Part shown: in pieces, positions 7,823 to 16,900 of the stretch
Numbering within the stretch: the stretch's first letter is position 1
Layout of the letters: every line of letters starts with the position of its first letter
Source: a virus
Virus record (IMG/VR): IMGVR_UViG_3300025816_000043
Location: 1-34,451 of that record
DNA: 34,451 bases
Direction: 5' to 3' (one strand)
The notes under the pieces: model-generated
Seen by the model: only the letters and a program-made list of their open reading frames with translations
Databases searched by the model: none
Told to the model about the DNA's origin: nothing
Made by a program: the position numbers and the translations under genes

Positions 7823-8707
7823 TTATATATTTCCTCCTATTGTTCCTATACCCACGCAACCTTCTCCTCCATAGCTATCTATTATTGCTCCTACATACAC
7901 ACTTGTATCTTGAGTTGAGGCTTGCGTAACATTTATAGTTTGTTTTATGTAATCTCCTACCGATGAAGCTAAATTTCTACCTCTCATAACTCCAGAACAA
8001 GTAAAACTTTCCACTACTGTATTAGCAGTATTTTTTAAATCTACAGAAATTCTTGCCGTATTACCAGAGACTGGTAAATAACCGGTAGGGTTGTCTGTTT
8101 CAAAATTCATATTTACATTTTTTGGTCCAAAACTAACTGCACTAGGTTTGGTCTCTCCCATTAAGTAAACTGGTTGAACTTCAGATTGGTAATTATAAGT
8201 TCCAGCAACAAAATCCTCTACTGATCCTGATAAAGTTGTATTTTCTATTGGTATATAATGAGCTACAGAAGCATGTCTAAAGTTAAGAACCTCTTTATCA
8301 GTAGGGGCTTGTTCGGTGGTGGGTACAAATTGACCATTTAATTGATCAAAGAAAGATATCGAAGCGTTTGCTATCGCAGGAGCATTTGGACTAAAATTAA
8401 CAGAATACGAGGTTAGGTAACCACTATCAAAATTTAACCCTCCAAAATTACCTGATATTACTTGACTTGATTTAAAGGGTATTTCAGCTTGACCAGTTAT
8501 AAAAGATTTAAAATAATCAACGCCAGTTAAATAATAATTAAAAGATAAAGTGCCACCAATACCATTAGTTGCTGTAAAACTTTCCGTATGCCGCTGTTTT
8601 ATGTTATAATTAGGTTGTAAATTTGCCTGAAGAGAAATTTCTGCATTTGAAGCTAGAATTTCATTTCCATTAACCTGTAATTTAGAATTGTTTGCAGTAT
8701 AAAACAC
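7823..8707 (-). CDS. Tail-tube-like structural protein, third of three tandem paralogues
   Basis: A 294-residue beta-rich protein. The N-terminal half has N-A-E-I-S-L-Q-A-N-L-Q-P-N-Y-N-I-K, then G-G-T-L-S-F-N-Y-Y-L-T-G, resembling the strand pairs of its two upstream neighbours; a second, weaker copy starts around P-K-N-V-N-M-N-F-E-T-D. The start is GTG at 8707: the ATG two bases earlier is in another frame and soon stops. This gene follows the preceding stop by one base and its own stop abuts the IPT/TIG gene, so the four genes form one operon. It is the most diverged of the set. A tube, tail decoration or distal tail role is inferred from resemblance to the major tail proteins at 28929-31689. 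Confidence 0.5.
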   Translation of the reverse strand: MFYTANNSKLQVNGNEILASNAEISLQANLQPNYNIKQRHTESFTATNGIGGTLSFNYYLTGVDYFKSFITGQAEIPFKSSQVISGNFGGLNFDSGYLTSYSVNFSPNAPAIANASISFFDQLNGQFVPTTEQAPTDKEVLNFRHASVAHYIPIENTTLSGSVEDFVAGTYNYQSEVQPVYLMGETKPSAVSFGPKNVNMNFETDNPTGYLPVSGNTARISVDLKNTANTVVESFTCSGVMRGRNLASSVGDYIKQTINVTQASTQDTSVYVGAIIDSYGGEGCVGIGTIGGNI

Positions 8708-8708
8708 A

Positions 8709-9617
8709 TTAATAAGCAGCGGTTAAAGTTTTCTGAGTCCTAATAATATCGTCTAACCCCACAGATGCAGAAGTATTGATTTGTTTTGCGTCTGTTATCC
8801 TAAGTAGCATAGGGTTTGCAGTAGGAGATAGCCCTTTTAATTCCAAATTATAACTGGCGGCTGTTTCATCGTATTTTAAGCCAGAATTAAACAAGTCTTC
8901 AGAAACGTTAATACTTTCAGAAGCGTTTGTGTAAAAAGTGGTTACTGGAAACTCTTGGCCAATTTTATAAATAGGATTATGGTTAAAGCTTATTGAATAA
9001 TCTGCACTATAAATTGTTGCTACTGCAGGGTTTTGTGCCGATGTATCATCATAAAGTTTTGTATTTAAAGTCGATGGCATCGTAGTGTATCTTCCGTGAG
9101 CAATACCTGTAGTTACCGAGGTCCCCACAGCTACTCCTGCGCTTACCCCGCTTAATCTACCGCTAACCGGAAGGTCGCTACCCGAACCAAAGAGAGTAAA
9201 AGCAGCACTGGAAGAAGAAATACTGTTAGCAGTTGTGTTGAAACTGTAAGAATTTAAAAAACCTACCCCACTAACATTTGCGCATTTAATTATTACCCCA
9301 CTAGCTTCTGAATCTGTAGAATTTTTAATCGCATCAGCTAAATAGTTTATAATATTACCATTTCTCTCAGAAGTAACACCTATACCCACAATATTTTGAA
9401 ATTCTCCGGTTATAGTAGTTAAAAAGTTAAAAGAAATATCTCCTACCCTTGCTGCAGAAGGAAACTGACCGATTGGACCCTTTTTACCTACAGAATAGAT
9501 GGGAGACTGTGAATTATTAAAATTTATACTACAGTCCGTCGCTATCAGAGTTTCTCTAAAGTTAGTACCTAGAGCCTGAATTTCAACCGGAGCCTTATCG
9601 TAAAATATTCTTGCCAT
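8709..9617 (-). CDS. Tail-tube-like structural protein, second of three tandem paralogues
   Basis: A 302-residue protein with two similar halves. The first has D-C-S-I-N-F-N-N-S-Q-S-P-I-Y-S-V-G then V-G-D-I-S-F-N-F-L-T-T-I-T-G; the second has D-Y-S-I-S-F-N-H-N-P-I-Y-K-I-G then A-S-E-S-I-N-V-S-E-D-L. The shared P-I-Y-x-[VI]-G turn also appears as S-P-I-Q-K-L-G in the two major tail proteins, so this is likely a doubled tail-tube-type beta barrel. The ATG has an AAAAAAGG ribosome site and, further up, the recurrent AGTGTAATAT element in the 25-base gap. A virion role is likely; whether it forms part of the tube or decorates it is open. Confidence 0.6.
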   Translation of the reverse strand: MARIFYDKAPVEIQALGTNFRETLIATDCSINFNNSQSPIYSVGKKGPIGQFPSAARVGDISFNFLTTITGEFQNIVGIGVTSERNGNIINYLADAIKNSTDSEASGVIIKCANVSGVGFLNSYSFNTTANSISSSSAAFTLFGSGSDLPVSGRLSGVSAGVAVGTSVTTGIAHGRYTTMPSTLNTKLYDDTSAQNPAVATIYSADYSISFNHNPIYKIGQEFPVTTFYTNASESINVSEDLFNSGLKYDETAASYNLELKGLSPTANPMLLRITDAKQINTSASVGLDDIIRTQKTLTAAY

Positions 9618-9628
9618 AACCTTTTTTG

Positions 9629-9639
9629 ATATTACACTA
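9629..9639 (-). promoter_or_regulatory. Recurrent AGTGTAATAT element upstream of gene at 8709-9617
   Basis: On the minus strand TAGTGTAATAT lies 11 bases before the ATG at 9617, with an AAAAAAGG ribosome site in between. It is preceded by an A run and the stop of the upstream gene. The element before the tape measure has the same 11-base spacing and the same TAGTGTAATAT core. Confidence 0.45.
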
Positions 9640-9642
9640 TTT

Positions 9643-10488
9643 TTAGCGCAAAATGAAAGATCTTAAGTTAAAATTGATCCTTGCGTTAGAATCATTGTTA
9701 GCGCTAAAGGATTCAGACGTTAATAACATATCATCAAAAGAGTACTTTAATAATATATCGTGACTGTTATTTTTTTTCAAAGTTATTACTGTATTCTTAA
9801 AAACAGTTTCGTCAGGTATAAGACGCATATTCTTTATTTCATAGTCGTCTGGTTCTATTTCAAAATTTACATTTACTTCAATAGGAGTCCCAGCAATTAC
9901 CCCAGTAGGTTCATCATTACCGATTGCATAAATCGGAAGTCTTGGCGTAGCTATATTTACATTAAAAGAATTAACCCTGTTGGTAACAAAAGTGTCTAAA
10001 TTTATTTCCATTGAGCCATAACTCGTTACATTAAGGCTGGTGGGGGTTTGAGAGGTTTGTTCCCATGAATCAAATTGAGCACCAGTGCCAAAATTACCGT
10101 AAATGACTGAACTTGTAGAAGATTGCGGTATCTGCCCAATAGCACAAGTCGCTGAATAAGTCTCTAAATAGCCTTCGGTAAAGTAAAACTTCTTGCTTCC
10201 GTGGTCTACTACACCACTAAAAGGCAATGTCCCTGTATAATTCTGCATAGGATCGCGCGATTTATAACTGCTTAACTCACTCGGAACTGGTAAAAAATGA
10301 GTTAACAGAGTATTTACCTCCAAAGTAGCCTGTTGTGGGCCTTCTGGATAATACTGTATAGAATTTATACCTAAATTCGACACAGGTCTCGCCACGGAGT
10401 TATAAGACGCAGTCAAAGACTGTACCCCTTGTATTCCGCTACCGTTGATTGTGAGCCTTTCAGCTTCCCTTGTTATTCTACCTAACAT
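9643..10488 (-). CDS. Tail-tube-like structural protein, first of three tandem paralogues
   Basis: A 281-residue beta-rich protein with an internal duplication. The N-terminal copy has V-Q-S-L-T-A-S-Y-N-S-V-A-R-P-V-S-N-L-G then Q-Q-A-T-L-E-V-N-T-L-L; the C-terminal copy has V-N-S-F-N-V-N-I-A-T-P-R-L-P-I-Y-A-I-G then I-E-V-N-V-N-F-E-I. The L-P-I-Y-A-I-G turn is the shared family mark. It heads the leftward operon and diverges from the tail-tip operon across 62 bases. Its start lies 12 bases after an AGTGTAAAAT element. A structural tail role is inferred from the family resemblance and position. Confidence 0.6.
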   Translation of the reverse strand: MLGRITREAERLTINGSGIQGVQSLTASYNSVARPVSNLGINSIQYYPEGPQQATLEVNTLLTHFLPVPSELSSYKSRDPMQNYTGTLPFSGVVDHGSKKFYFTEGYLETYSATCAIGQIPQSSTSSVIYGNFGTGAQFDSWEQTSQTPTSLNVTSYGSMEINLDTFVTNRVNSFNVNIATPRLPIYAIGNDEPTGVIAGTPIEVNVNFEIEPDDYEIKNMRLIPDETVFKNTVITLKKNNSHDILLKYSFDDMLLTSESFSANNDSNARINFNLRSFILR

Positions 10489-10500
10489 TACTTTATCTTT

Positions 10501-10510
10501 ATTTTACACT
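10501..10510 (-). promoter_or_regulatory. Recurrent AGTGTAAAAT element upstream of the leftward operon
   Basis: Minus-strand AGAGTGTAAAAT lies 12 bases before the ATG at 10488, followed by AAAGATAAAG as a weak ribosome site. It mirrors the plus-strand copy that begins 9 bases to its right, giving the divergent gap a symmetrical layout. Confidence 0.4.
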
Positions 10511-10531
10511 CTTTTTTCAGTGTATTATAAT
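10503..10531 (+). promoter_or_regulatory. Sigma70-like promoter for the tail-tip operon
   Basis: TTTACA at 10503-10508 and TATAAT at 10526-10531 are 17 bases apart, a near-consensus bacterial promoter, with transcription expected to start near 10538 and the first ATG at 10551. The -35 overlaps the minus-strand AGTGTAAAAT element and the -10 overlaps a plus-strand AGTGTATTATAAT copy (10519-10531), so the two readings are not independent. An AAGG ribosome site precedes the ATG. Confidence 0.55.
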
Positions 10532-10550
10532 AATAAAGGATTAAGGTAAA

Positions 10551-11135
10551 ATGGCTAACGATAGTATATACAATATTGCGCAACATAACTCTGCTCGAAC
10601 CTATGTAAAAAATTCCATAGTTTTCATTCAGGAGCTGATAGAAGAGAGTAATGGAGTCCCAAAAAATATCAAATATTATTACGCTTTACAAGACGTACCG
10701 TCTAGTACAGCGATTACCAATGCTAGTTACTGGGGAGGTTTTACTCGCACATTAGGAAGTACAAGTATCACCGGAAGTGAAATTTTACCAGAATTTATAT
10801 GGATTCCATCCTATAATGTAAGTGTAAACAATCAACCCAGTGCAAACCCCATCGTTTTTGGAAACGGTTACGAACAAAGAATACAAAATGGTATTTATAA
10901 TACGCTGATAAAGATTGATTTATCATTTGATATGCGAAACGATTTAGAAGCTCGATCTATTTTACATTTTCTTCAGGCTAGAAAAGGTACAGAAAGTTTT
11001 ATAATGAAACATCTCCCATCTATTTATAGTGACGGAAGCTACAAAAAAAGATTTTATTGTGCTAATTTTACTTCAAATTTTGTTTTTCATGATAACCACT
11101 CTGTCAAAGCAACATTTATAGAAACTAATAATTAA
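10551..11135 (+). CDS. Minor tail protein, lambda gpM-like, with N-terminal carbohydrate-binding-like module
   Basis: A 194-residue protein. Residues about 85-175 match the gpM / phage minor tail family: W-I-P-S-Y-N then F-G-N-G-Y-E-Q-R-I-Q-N-G, the usual F-G-[DN]-G-Y-x-Q turn, then R-S-I-L-H-F-L-Q-A-R-K-G-T-E-S-F. gpM-like proteins act at the tail tip next to the end of the tube. Residues about 10-65 look like a small ChiC/CBM5-12-type fold, with N-S-I-V-F-I-Q, K-Y-Y-Y-A-L-Q-D-V and a late S-Y-W-G-G-F, which may bind sugars. It is first in the tail-tip operon, and the next gene starts one base after its stop. Confidence 0.75.
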   Translation: MANDSIYNIAQHNSARTYVKNSIVFIQELIEESNGVPKNIKYYYALQDVPSSTAITNASYWGGFTRTLGSTSITGSEILPEFIWIPSYNVSVNNQPSANPIVFGNGYEQRIQNGIYNTLIKIDLSFDMRNDLEARSILHFLQARKGTESFIMKHLPSIYSDGSYKKRFYCANFTSNFVFHDNHSVKATFIETNN

Positions 11136-11136
11136 A

Positions 11137-12459
11137 ATGCCAAATAATTACCCACAAACGCCTGAAGTAGCTCGTAATTCTGTTAAATCCCTAAATGCAG
11201 AAATTGCTAATCTTACCCCTTCGGCTTTAGTCACGATGTTTGAGATTGATATTTCTCAACTTGCGTTAGATTCCAATATAAATCTTTCACAAGACGCTGA
11301 ATCCCAAGGAATTCAACAGGGTCAAGCAGAAGATGGTATATTGAGGTTCCATAATAACATAAAAGTTTTTAATTCTTATATTATATGGCAAGGTAAGACT
11401 TACTACCCTGCCCCGATAAAGGCTTCAGGTTTTGAAACCACTACAAAAGGTTCTCTACCTCAACCGTCTCTTTCCATTACAGCAAATTCTGAAAACGGTA
11501 TCGATCAGATAGCCCTTTTAAAATACGAAATAAGAAAAATAGGAGATATAGTTGGAGCTAAAGTAACAAGAAAAAGAACTTTTGCCAAATATTTAGATAC
11601 GGTTAATTTTGGAACGAGTAAGCTGGCACGAGTAGGTAAAGAAAGTAATATGTTGCCTGCTGGCTATGAACCTGATCCTTATGCCTATTTGCCAGATGAT
11701 ATTTACTATATCGAAAGAAAACAAACAGAAAACAAAGTAAATTTAGTCTATCAGCTCTCCTCAGTGTTGGATTTAGAGGGAACAAAACTTCCCAAGAGAG
11801 TATTGTTGGCAGATAAATGTGTTTGGCAGTATAGAGGTATTGGATGTTGGTACCAGCACCCGGAACAGGGGAGTGAATCTGGAGGAGGAGAATTACAAAA
11901 CTATGCTACAACCGATACTACTCCTGAAAATGTAGAGATACCTATTTTAAGAAAAGCTAGATTAAAAACTTTAAGAAATGACGGTATAATAAAAGACTCG
12001 GATGGAAACAATGTCACAGAGAACTCGTCAAACCGTAAAAAACTCCAAGGGTGCGGAATGCTGCTTAATTCTCCCCCTGTAGCTACTGATTCTGACGATG
12101 ATATAATTACTGAAGCATTACAAAACCAATCAGTAGACAATTTTTCTTTCGAAAATCTAGGACTTTTTAATAAAGAGTCCTCGGATGGTTACAAAATTGG
12201 AAATTATGTATATATAGTAAAAGATTCAGTCAAATATTATTATGTTTGTAAAAAAACGATGAACGCCGGACAAATTGTAGCACCGCCTAGCACTGACTAT
12301 TGGGTTGCTGATCAATGCTCAAAAAGTTTAACAGGATGTAGATTAAGGTGGGGGGCGCGAAATAGAAAAACTGCTAATAAAGGCGGTTGTCAAATTCAAA
12401 TCGGACAATTGCCATACGGAGGATTTCCTGCTGCTAAAAAAATAGCAAGAGGAGGGTAA
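11137..12459 (+). CDS. Minor tail protein, lambda gpL-like, likely iron-sulfur protein
   Basis: A 440-residue protein of the gpL family, which joins the tube end to the tail-tip complex. The N-terminal part has L-T-P-S-A-L-V-T-M-F-E-I-D and a repeated beta region; the end, G-Q-L-P-Y-G-G-F-P-A-A, is the usual gpL close. Four Cys sit where the family places its [4Fe-4S] ligands: C228 and C237 (C-x8-C) and C394 and C401 (C-x6-C), with C-x-x-x-L-T-G-C at the second pair. Between the pairs lies an insert of about 150 residues. Its end (about 350-392: Y-K-I-G-N-Y-V-Y-I, K-Y-Y-Y-V-C, T-D-Y-W-V-A) resembles the sugar-binding-like module of the preceding gene. Order M-L-K-I-J supports the call. Confidence 0.85.
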   Translation: MPNNYPQTPEVARNSVKSLNAEIANLTPSALVTMFEIDISQLALDSNINLSQDAESQGIQQGQAEDGILRFHNNIKVFNSYIIWQGKTYYPAPIKASGFETTTKGSLPQPSLSITANSENGIDQIALLKYEIRKIGDIVGAKVTRKRTFAKYLDTVNFGTSKLARVGKESNMLPAGYEPDPYAYLPDDIYYIERKQTENKVNLVYQLSSVLDLEGTKLPKRVLLADKCVWQYRGIGCWYQHPEQGSESGGGELQNYATTDTTPENVEIPILRKARLKTLRNDGIIKDSDGNNVTENSSNRKKLQGCGMLLNSPPVATDSDDDIITEALQNQSVDNFSFENLGLFNKESSDGYKIGNYVYIVKDSVKYYYVCKKTMNAGQIVAPPSTDYWVADQCSKSLTGCRLRWGARNRKTANKGGCQIQIGQLPYGGFPAAKKIARGG

Positions 12460-12463
12460 AAAA

Positions 12464-13192
12464 ATGAAACTCACTGAAGATATAAAAAAATCAATAAAAT
12501 TGCATTCTCTTAAAGAAGCTCCAAAAGAATGCTGTGGTTTAATCGTATCCCGTGATAATTCGAATCAGATTTTCAATTGTCGAAACGTTTCAAATGAACC
12601 CACCAAACATTTTTCAATCTGTGCTCTGGATTATGTTAAGGCAAGTGACTCTGGGGATATAAAAGCTGTATATCACTCTCATCCATCTACCAGTGAGAAA
12701 TTTTCATCCTACGATATGTTGAATAGCAAGGGTCATGATCTGTTTTATATCTTATACAATATTGAAAAAGATATTTTCTCTACATTTGACCCCAAAAAAG
12801 AAAAAACATTTATTCATGACAAACCTTTCGTAATGGGTAAAACTGATTGCTATAATTTTGTAACAGAATATTACAAGAGCTTAAATATAAATCTATCAGA
12901 CTCTCCAAAAACACGAGATGAAGAATGGCAAAGTAAAATGCCTAACCTACCTGAAGAAATAGCTTCAATGAACCCTTCTCTAAGAGAGATTGATGATTTT
13001 TCATTGGCAAAGAAACATGACATATTACTTTTTAAAATGATTCCCGGAAAAAAAGCTAATCATGCCGGTGTATACCTAGGGGATAAAAAAATAATTCATC
13101 GACCTAGAAATATGTATACGACAATCGAGAACATGTCTGAAAAAATCATAAAAAAAATCTATAAAATTTATCGTAATGAGCAATTTAACTAA
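12464..13192 (+). CDS. Tail-tip peptidase, lambda gpK-like (JAMM plus NlpC/P60)
   Basis: A 242-residue two-domain enzyme. The N-terminal JAMM/MPN domain has all its metal and catalytic positions: E22, then H71-S-H73-P, S81 and D84 in the H-x-H-P-x6-S-x2-D pattern. The C-terminal NlpC/P60 domain has catalytic C129 in T-D-C-Y-N-F, H200 in N-H-A-G-V-Y-L-G, and H212 in I-I-H-R-P. The family cuts peptidoglycan peptides, so this protein would open the cell wall at the tail tip during entry. An AGGAGGG ribosome site lies just before the ATG. The next gene starts 17 bases before its end. Both domains appear intact. Confidence 0.9.
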   Translation: MKLTEDIKKSIKLHSLKEAPKECCGLIVSRDNSNQIFNCRNVSNEPTKHFSICALDYVKASDSGDIKAVYHSHPSTSEKFSSYDMLNSKGHDLFYILYNIEKDIFSTFDPKKEKTFIHDKPFVMGKTDCYNFVTEYYKSLNINLSDSPKTRDEEWQSKMPNLPEEIASMNPSLREIDDFSLAKKHDILLFKMIPGKKANHAGVYLGDKKIIHRPRNMYTTIENMSEKIIKKIYKIYRNEQFN

Positions 13193-13931
13193 CATTAAAG
13201 TTCATGGCATTTTAGCTGAACAACTAGGAAGAAAAGAATGGAAACTTTCGGTAAACAGTGTTTCTGATGCTATCAGAGGCGTAGAAGCCAACTGTAAGAA
13301 GTTTTACAAAACCCTTTGGGAGAATGATAGAAAAAATATAAAATATAGAGTACTGATAAATAAAAAAGATTTTGCAATTGAAGAAGGTAAAGACCCTAAC
13401 ACTTTAGAAGGTCTTTACTCGTCTGAGTTAACGTTAAATAACCCTAATATAAAAACAATCGACATCGTGCCAGTTGTTGAAGGAGCTGGAGGCAACGCAA
13501 TGGCGATTGTAACAATTATAGTAGGTGTAGCTATGATAGCTATAGGAGCTGGGGTATTACTTCCTATGATGATGAGTAAAGCCATGTCAACTGCCTTAAT
13601 ACTTGGTGGCGTAGGTTTGGTAGCTGCCGGTGTCACAAACCTCCTAACACCTATGCCTAAATTCGGAGATTTTAGAGAAATAGAACAAGGGGGATCAAAA
13701 TCTTATCTTTTTAACGGTCCCGAAAATACAATTCGAGAAGGGGGTCCGGTATATGTAGCTTACGGAAGATTACTTGTTGGTAGTCATGTTATACAAAGCG
13801 CTGTAGATACTCTAGATATAGATGCAGAAGTACAGCCTAAAGACGAATGGGGTAACCCCACTGATGGGCTAAAATATTCTTTTAACCCAAGTATACCTAT
13901 AAATACAACAAATTGGAACGGAGGAGAGTAA
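13176..13931 (+). CDS. Tail assembly protein, lambda gpI-like
   Basis: A 251-residue protein in the gpI position between K and J. Residues 1-95 look like the ubiquitin-like N-terminal domain of the family (I-K-V-H-G-I-L-A-E-Q-L-G then D-A-I-R-G-V-E-A-N). Residues about 108-133 and 139-155 are long hydrophobic Gly/Ala-rich segments that could insert in a membrane, also typical of gpI. The C-terminal part after L-T-P-M-P-K-F-G-D-F includes N-T-I-R-E-G-G-P-V-Y-V-A-Y-G, a phrase common in these proteins. gpI acts in tip assembly with J. The 17-base overlap with K suggests coupled translation. Confidence 0.85.
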   Translation: MSNLTNIKVHGILAEQLGRKEWKLSVNSVSDAIRGVEANCKKFYKTLWENDRKNIKYRVLINKKDFAIEEGKDPNTLEGLYSSELTLNNPNIKTIDIVPVVEGAGGNAMAIVTIIVGVAMIAIGAGVLLPMMMSKAMSTALILGGVGLVAAGVTNLLTPMPKFGDFREIEQGGSKSYLFNGPENTIREGGPVYVAYGRLLVGSHVIQSAVDTLDIDAEVQPKDEWGNPTDGLKYSFNPSIPINTTNWNGGE

Positions 13932-13937
13932 TAAAAA

Positions 13938-16900
13938 ATGGGATCTAAGAAAAAACCTAAAAAAGCACGTAATCCAGTAATAGATGTTGCTGCAGTAAGA
14001 GTAGACTCAAATTCAGACGGAGTACCAGAGTACGTAACGTCTCGCTCTTACGCTGAAATTGTAGATTTAATTTCAGAAGGGCCTATCGAAGGAATAACTA
14101 GCGGTAACTATAGTTATACTAGAAACGACAATGTAACAGGTTATCAAAAAGTAGAATTCACTCATTATACAGCAACAGGCGTAGACCCTAGTAGCGCAAC
14201 TCAGTCAAAAGAGCTTGGATTTTTAAGGTCAGTTTATTGGAATGAAGTACCTGTTGTGGATAGAAGTGGATTTTATAACTTTTCTTCAGTCAACTTAAAT
14301 TATGTAAAAGGTAACCCTTCTGGAGATATACCTGAAGCAAATGAAAACCTTCCTACTTTCGGCGCTGTAGGTTCCAACAGAATAATGGACCTCTCCATCA
14401 ACAGAACGATAGGAGAAAGACTTTATGGACCTGAAATTAAAGGGGCAGACGATTCACCTACTAACACCAAATACGCAACATCAAAATCTCCAATAGATAA
14501 ATACGCGAAGACTTATAGTATACTTAATAAAGAATGTAATGAAATTATAGTTCGTGTAAAAGTACCATCACTACAAGAAAATTTACAATTCGGCGAAAAA
14601 ACTTATAAAAAACGACAAGCAGCGACAGGTTATGGAGACACAAAAGCTCGCATTATAGAATATAGTATTTTTTATCAACCTATGTTCAATGATAGGTTCG
14701 GGTCAAATAAAACGACAAGTGATACATTCTCCCAATTCTCCACTGAATCTTGGGAGCTTGCTAAAAATGAAATAATAGAAGGTAAGATAGAAGAAGGGTA
14801 TATTAGATCCACTACTATTGATCTTTCAGACAAAGGATTTCAAGATAAAGATAACTTCGAAGGATGGAGGATTAGGATCGTAAGAACGACCCCGGAATCT
14901 ATTACTTCCTTTTTAAGAAACCAATCTTTTGTAGATTCTATTGTTGAAGTTTATGGAACAAAATTAAGATACCCTTACTCATCCATGGTCTATTCTTTAT
15001 TTGATGCAAGATCTTTTCAAAGAATACCTTCCAGAGCATATGATGCGAGATTACTAAAAGTAAAAGTCCCCAATAACTATAACCCATTATTAAAAAGTTA
15101 TGGAGACAGTTCTGAGTCCATGGCAACTAAAGTTCAGGGGATAGCAGTAGGAGCAGCTACAAACTCAACCACAAGCACTAACGGCGCTACTTGGACAAGG
15201 GTCAGTGAAGACGCTACTGTAGAATGGGACGGTAATTTTGCTGAAGATTTGATTTGGACAGATAATCCCGCTTGGTGTTTTTATGATTTGATTACTAACC
15301 CTAGGTATGGGTTAGGAGAATTTGTAGATGCATCTCAAATAGATAAATGGGCACTCTATGATGTAGCAAAGTACTGTGATGAACTTGTAGATGACACTTA
15401 TGGAGGGTTTGAACCGCGCTTTACAATTAACTATATAATTACATCCCGAGAAGAAGCTTTTAAAGTTCTTAATGATTTATCTTCTATTTTTAGAGGTATA
15501 GCGTACTACAGTAATGGTAGTATTTTTTCATCTCAAGACAAACTCAAATCTGCTATTTACAGTTTTAATAATTCAAATGTCCTCGATGGTAATTTTACCT
15601 ATTCTAGCTCGGCAAAGAAAGCCCGTCATACTGTAGCTATTGTAAGATACAACGATAAAAGAAATAGCTACCAACCTGCCGTGGAATACATGGAGGATGA
15701 AGAGTATGTAAAAAGGTATGGGATTAGAGAATTGGAAACGACAGCTCTTGGGTGTACCAGTAGAGGACAAGCAAGGAGATTTGCAAAATGGATTTTAGCC
15801 AGTGAGTCTGAAGAAACAGAAACATCTAGTTTTAGTGTTGGCATGGATGGGGCTTATTTGAGACCCGGTGATGTAATTAGTATTTATGATAACTATAGAA
15901 ATCCATTAAAATATAGCGGCAGGACTAATGCTGTAGTAAAAGGCGGGACAGATGTTACGTTTGTTAATAGGCTAACTGAAGCTGCATTAACAGCTAGTCA
16001 AAGAGGTTATGTTAATAGTATTATCATAGATCAAGCTCTTAACTTCAAACAGAACAAAAAATATAAATTCTCATTACTAACCCCTACATACGATTACAAT
16101 CAGGAAGATGTAAGCAGTAGCGTTGACATAGATGAGGGCGTTAGAAGAACTCAGATTCAAAATCTCGCTTTTAACGGATCTGATGTAATAAACATCACAG
16201 GAGAACCGGGAGCTTTTAGGTCAGATTTAAATTATGAAGGGTCTGGAGTTTGTACCAAAATTTACTTTAATAGCGGAATGAGAGTCGAAGATACCGCTGG
16301 AGCAACCAAGGGAAATGTGGGGTCTCCTTACACTGGCAATCAGCTCAATTTTCAAGATTATGTTATTACGGGATACTCAAAATACATGGCAAGTGTCGGA
16401 ATGGGATCTGCCGTACCGTATTCTGGTAACTATTACTCAGGACAAAATCTTATTTGGAGCGTGGAACCTTTATTCGACAATGACCCTGAATTTATAAATA
16501 ATAATGAATCTGCATATAGAATTATAAATATTGCCGAAGATGAAGACTCTACTTACTCTATCTCAGCTTTAGCTTACTCTACCGGAAAATATGAATCAGT
16601 AGATTCGGTAGGATCTTCATATACAAAAGATAACGTACTTGATCTATTCTTCCCGGTGAAAAATAACGCTGCAAACTCTTCCAATAGAGACGAATGGATT
16701 AATAGTTATCCTGATCAAACGCCCCCAACACCTGAAAACAGTGCAGGTAAAAGAAATTCAGATATACTAGATGTCATATTAGATACCCCAAGTATTCCGG
16801 GTACATACCCAGACAAAGGGCAAAATTTAGTCACTTTAAAATCTGAATTTTCTGTAGCTGGATTTAAAAATAATCTAAATATAGCTGATGACGGTAAGAG

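Noticed and set aside
8692-8709. ATG at 8709 as start of the 294-residue tube-like gene
   Set aside because: That ATG is in another frame with an early stop; the GTG at 8707 is in frame with the conserved protein.
11603-15770. Minus-strand open frames inside the tail-tip operon
   Set aside because: They lie opposite well-supported gpL, gpI and gpJ coding sequence and show no motif.
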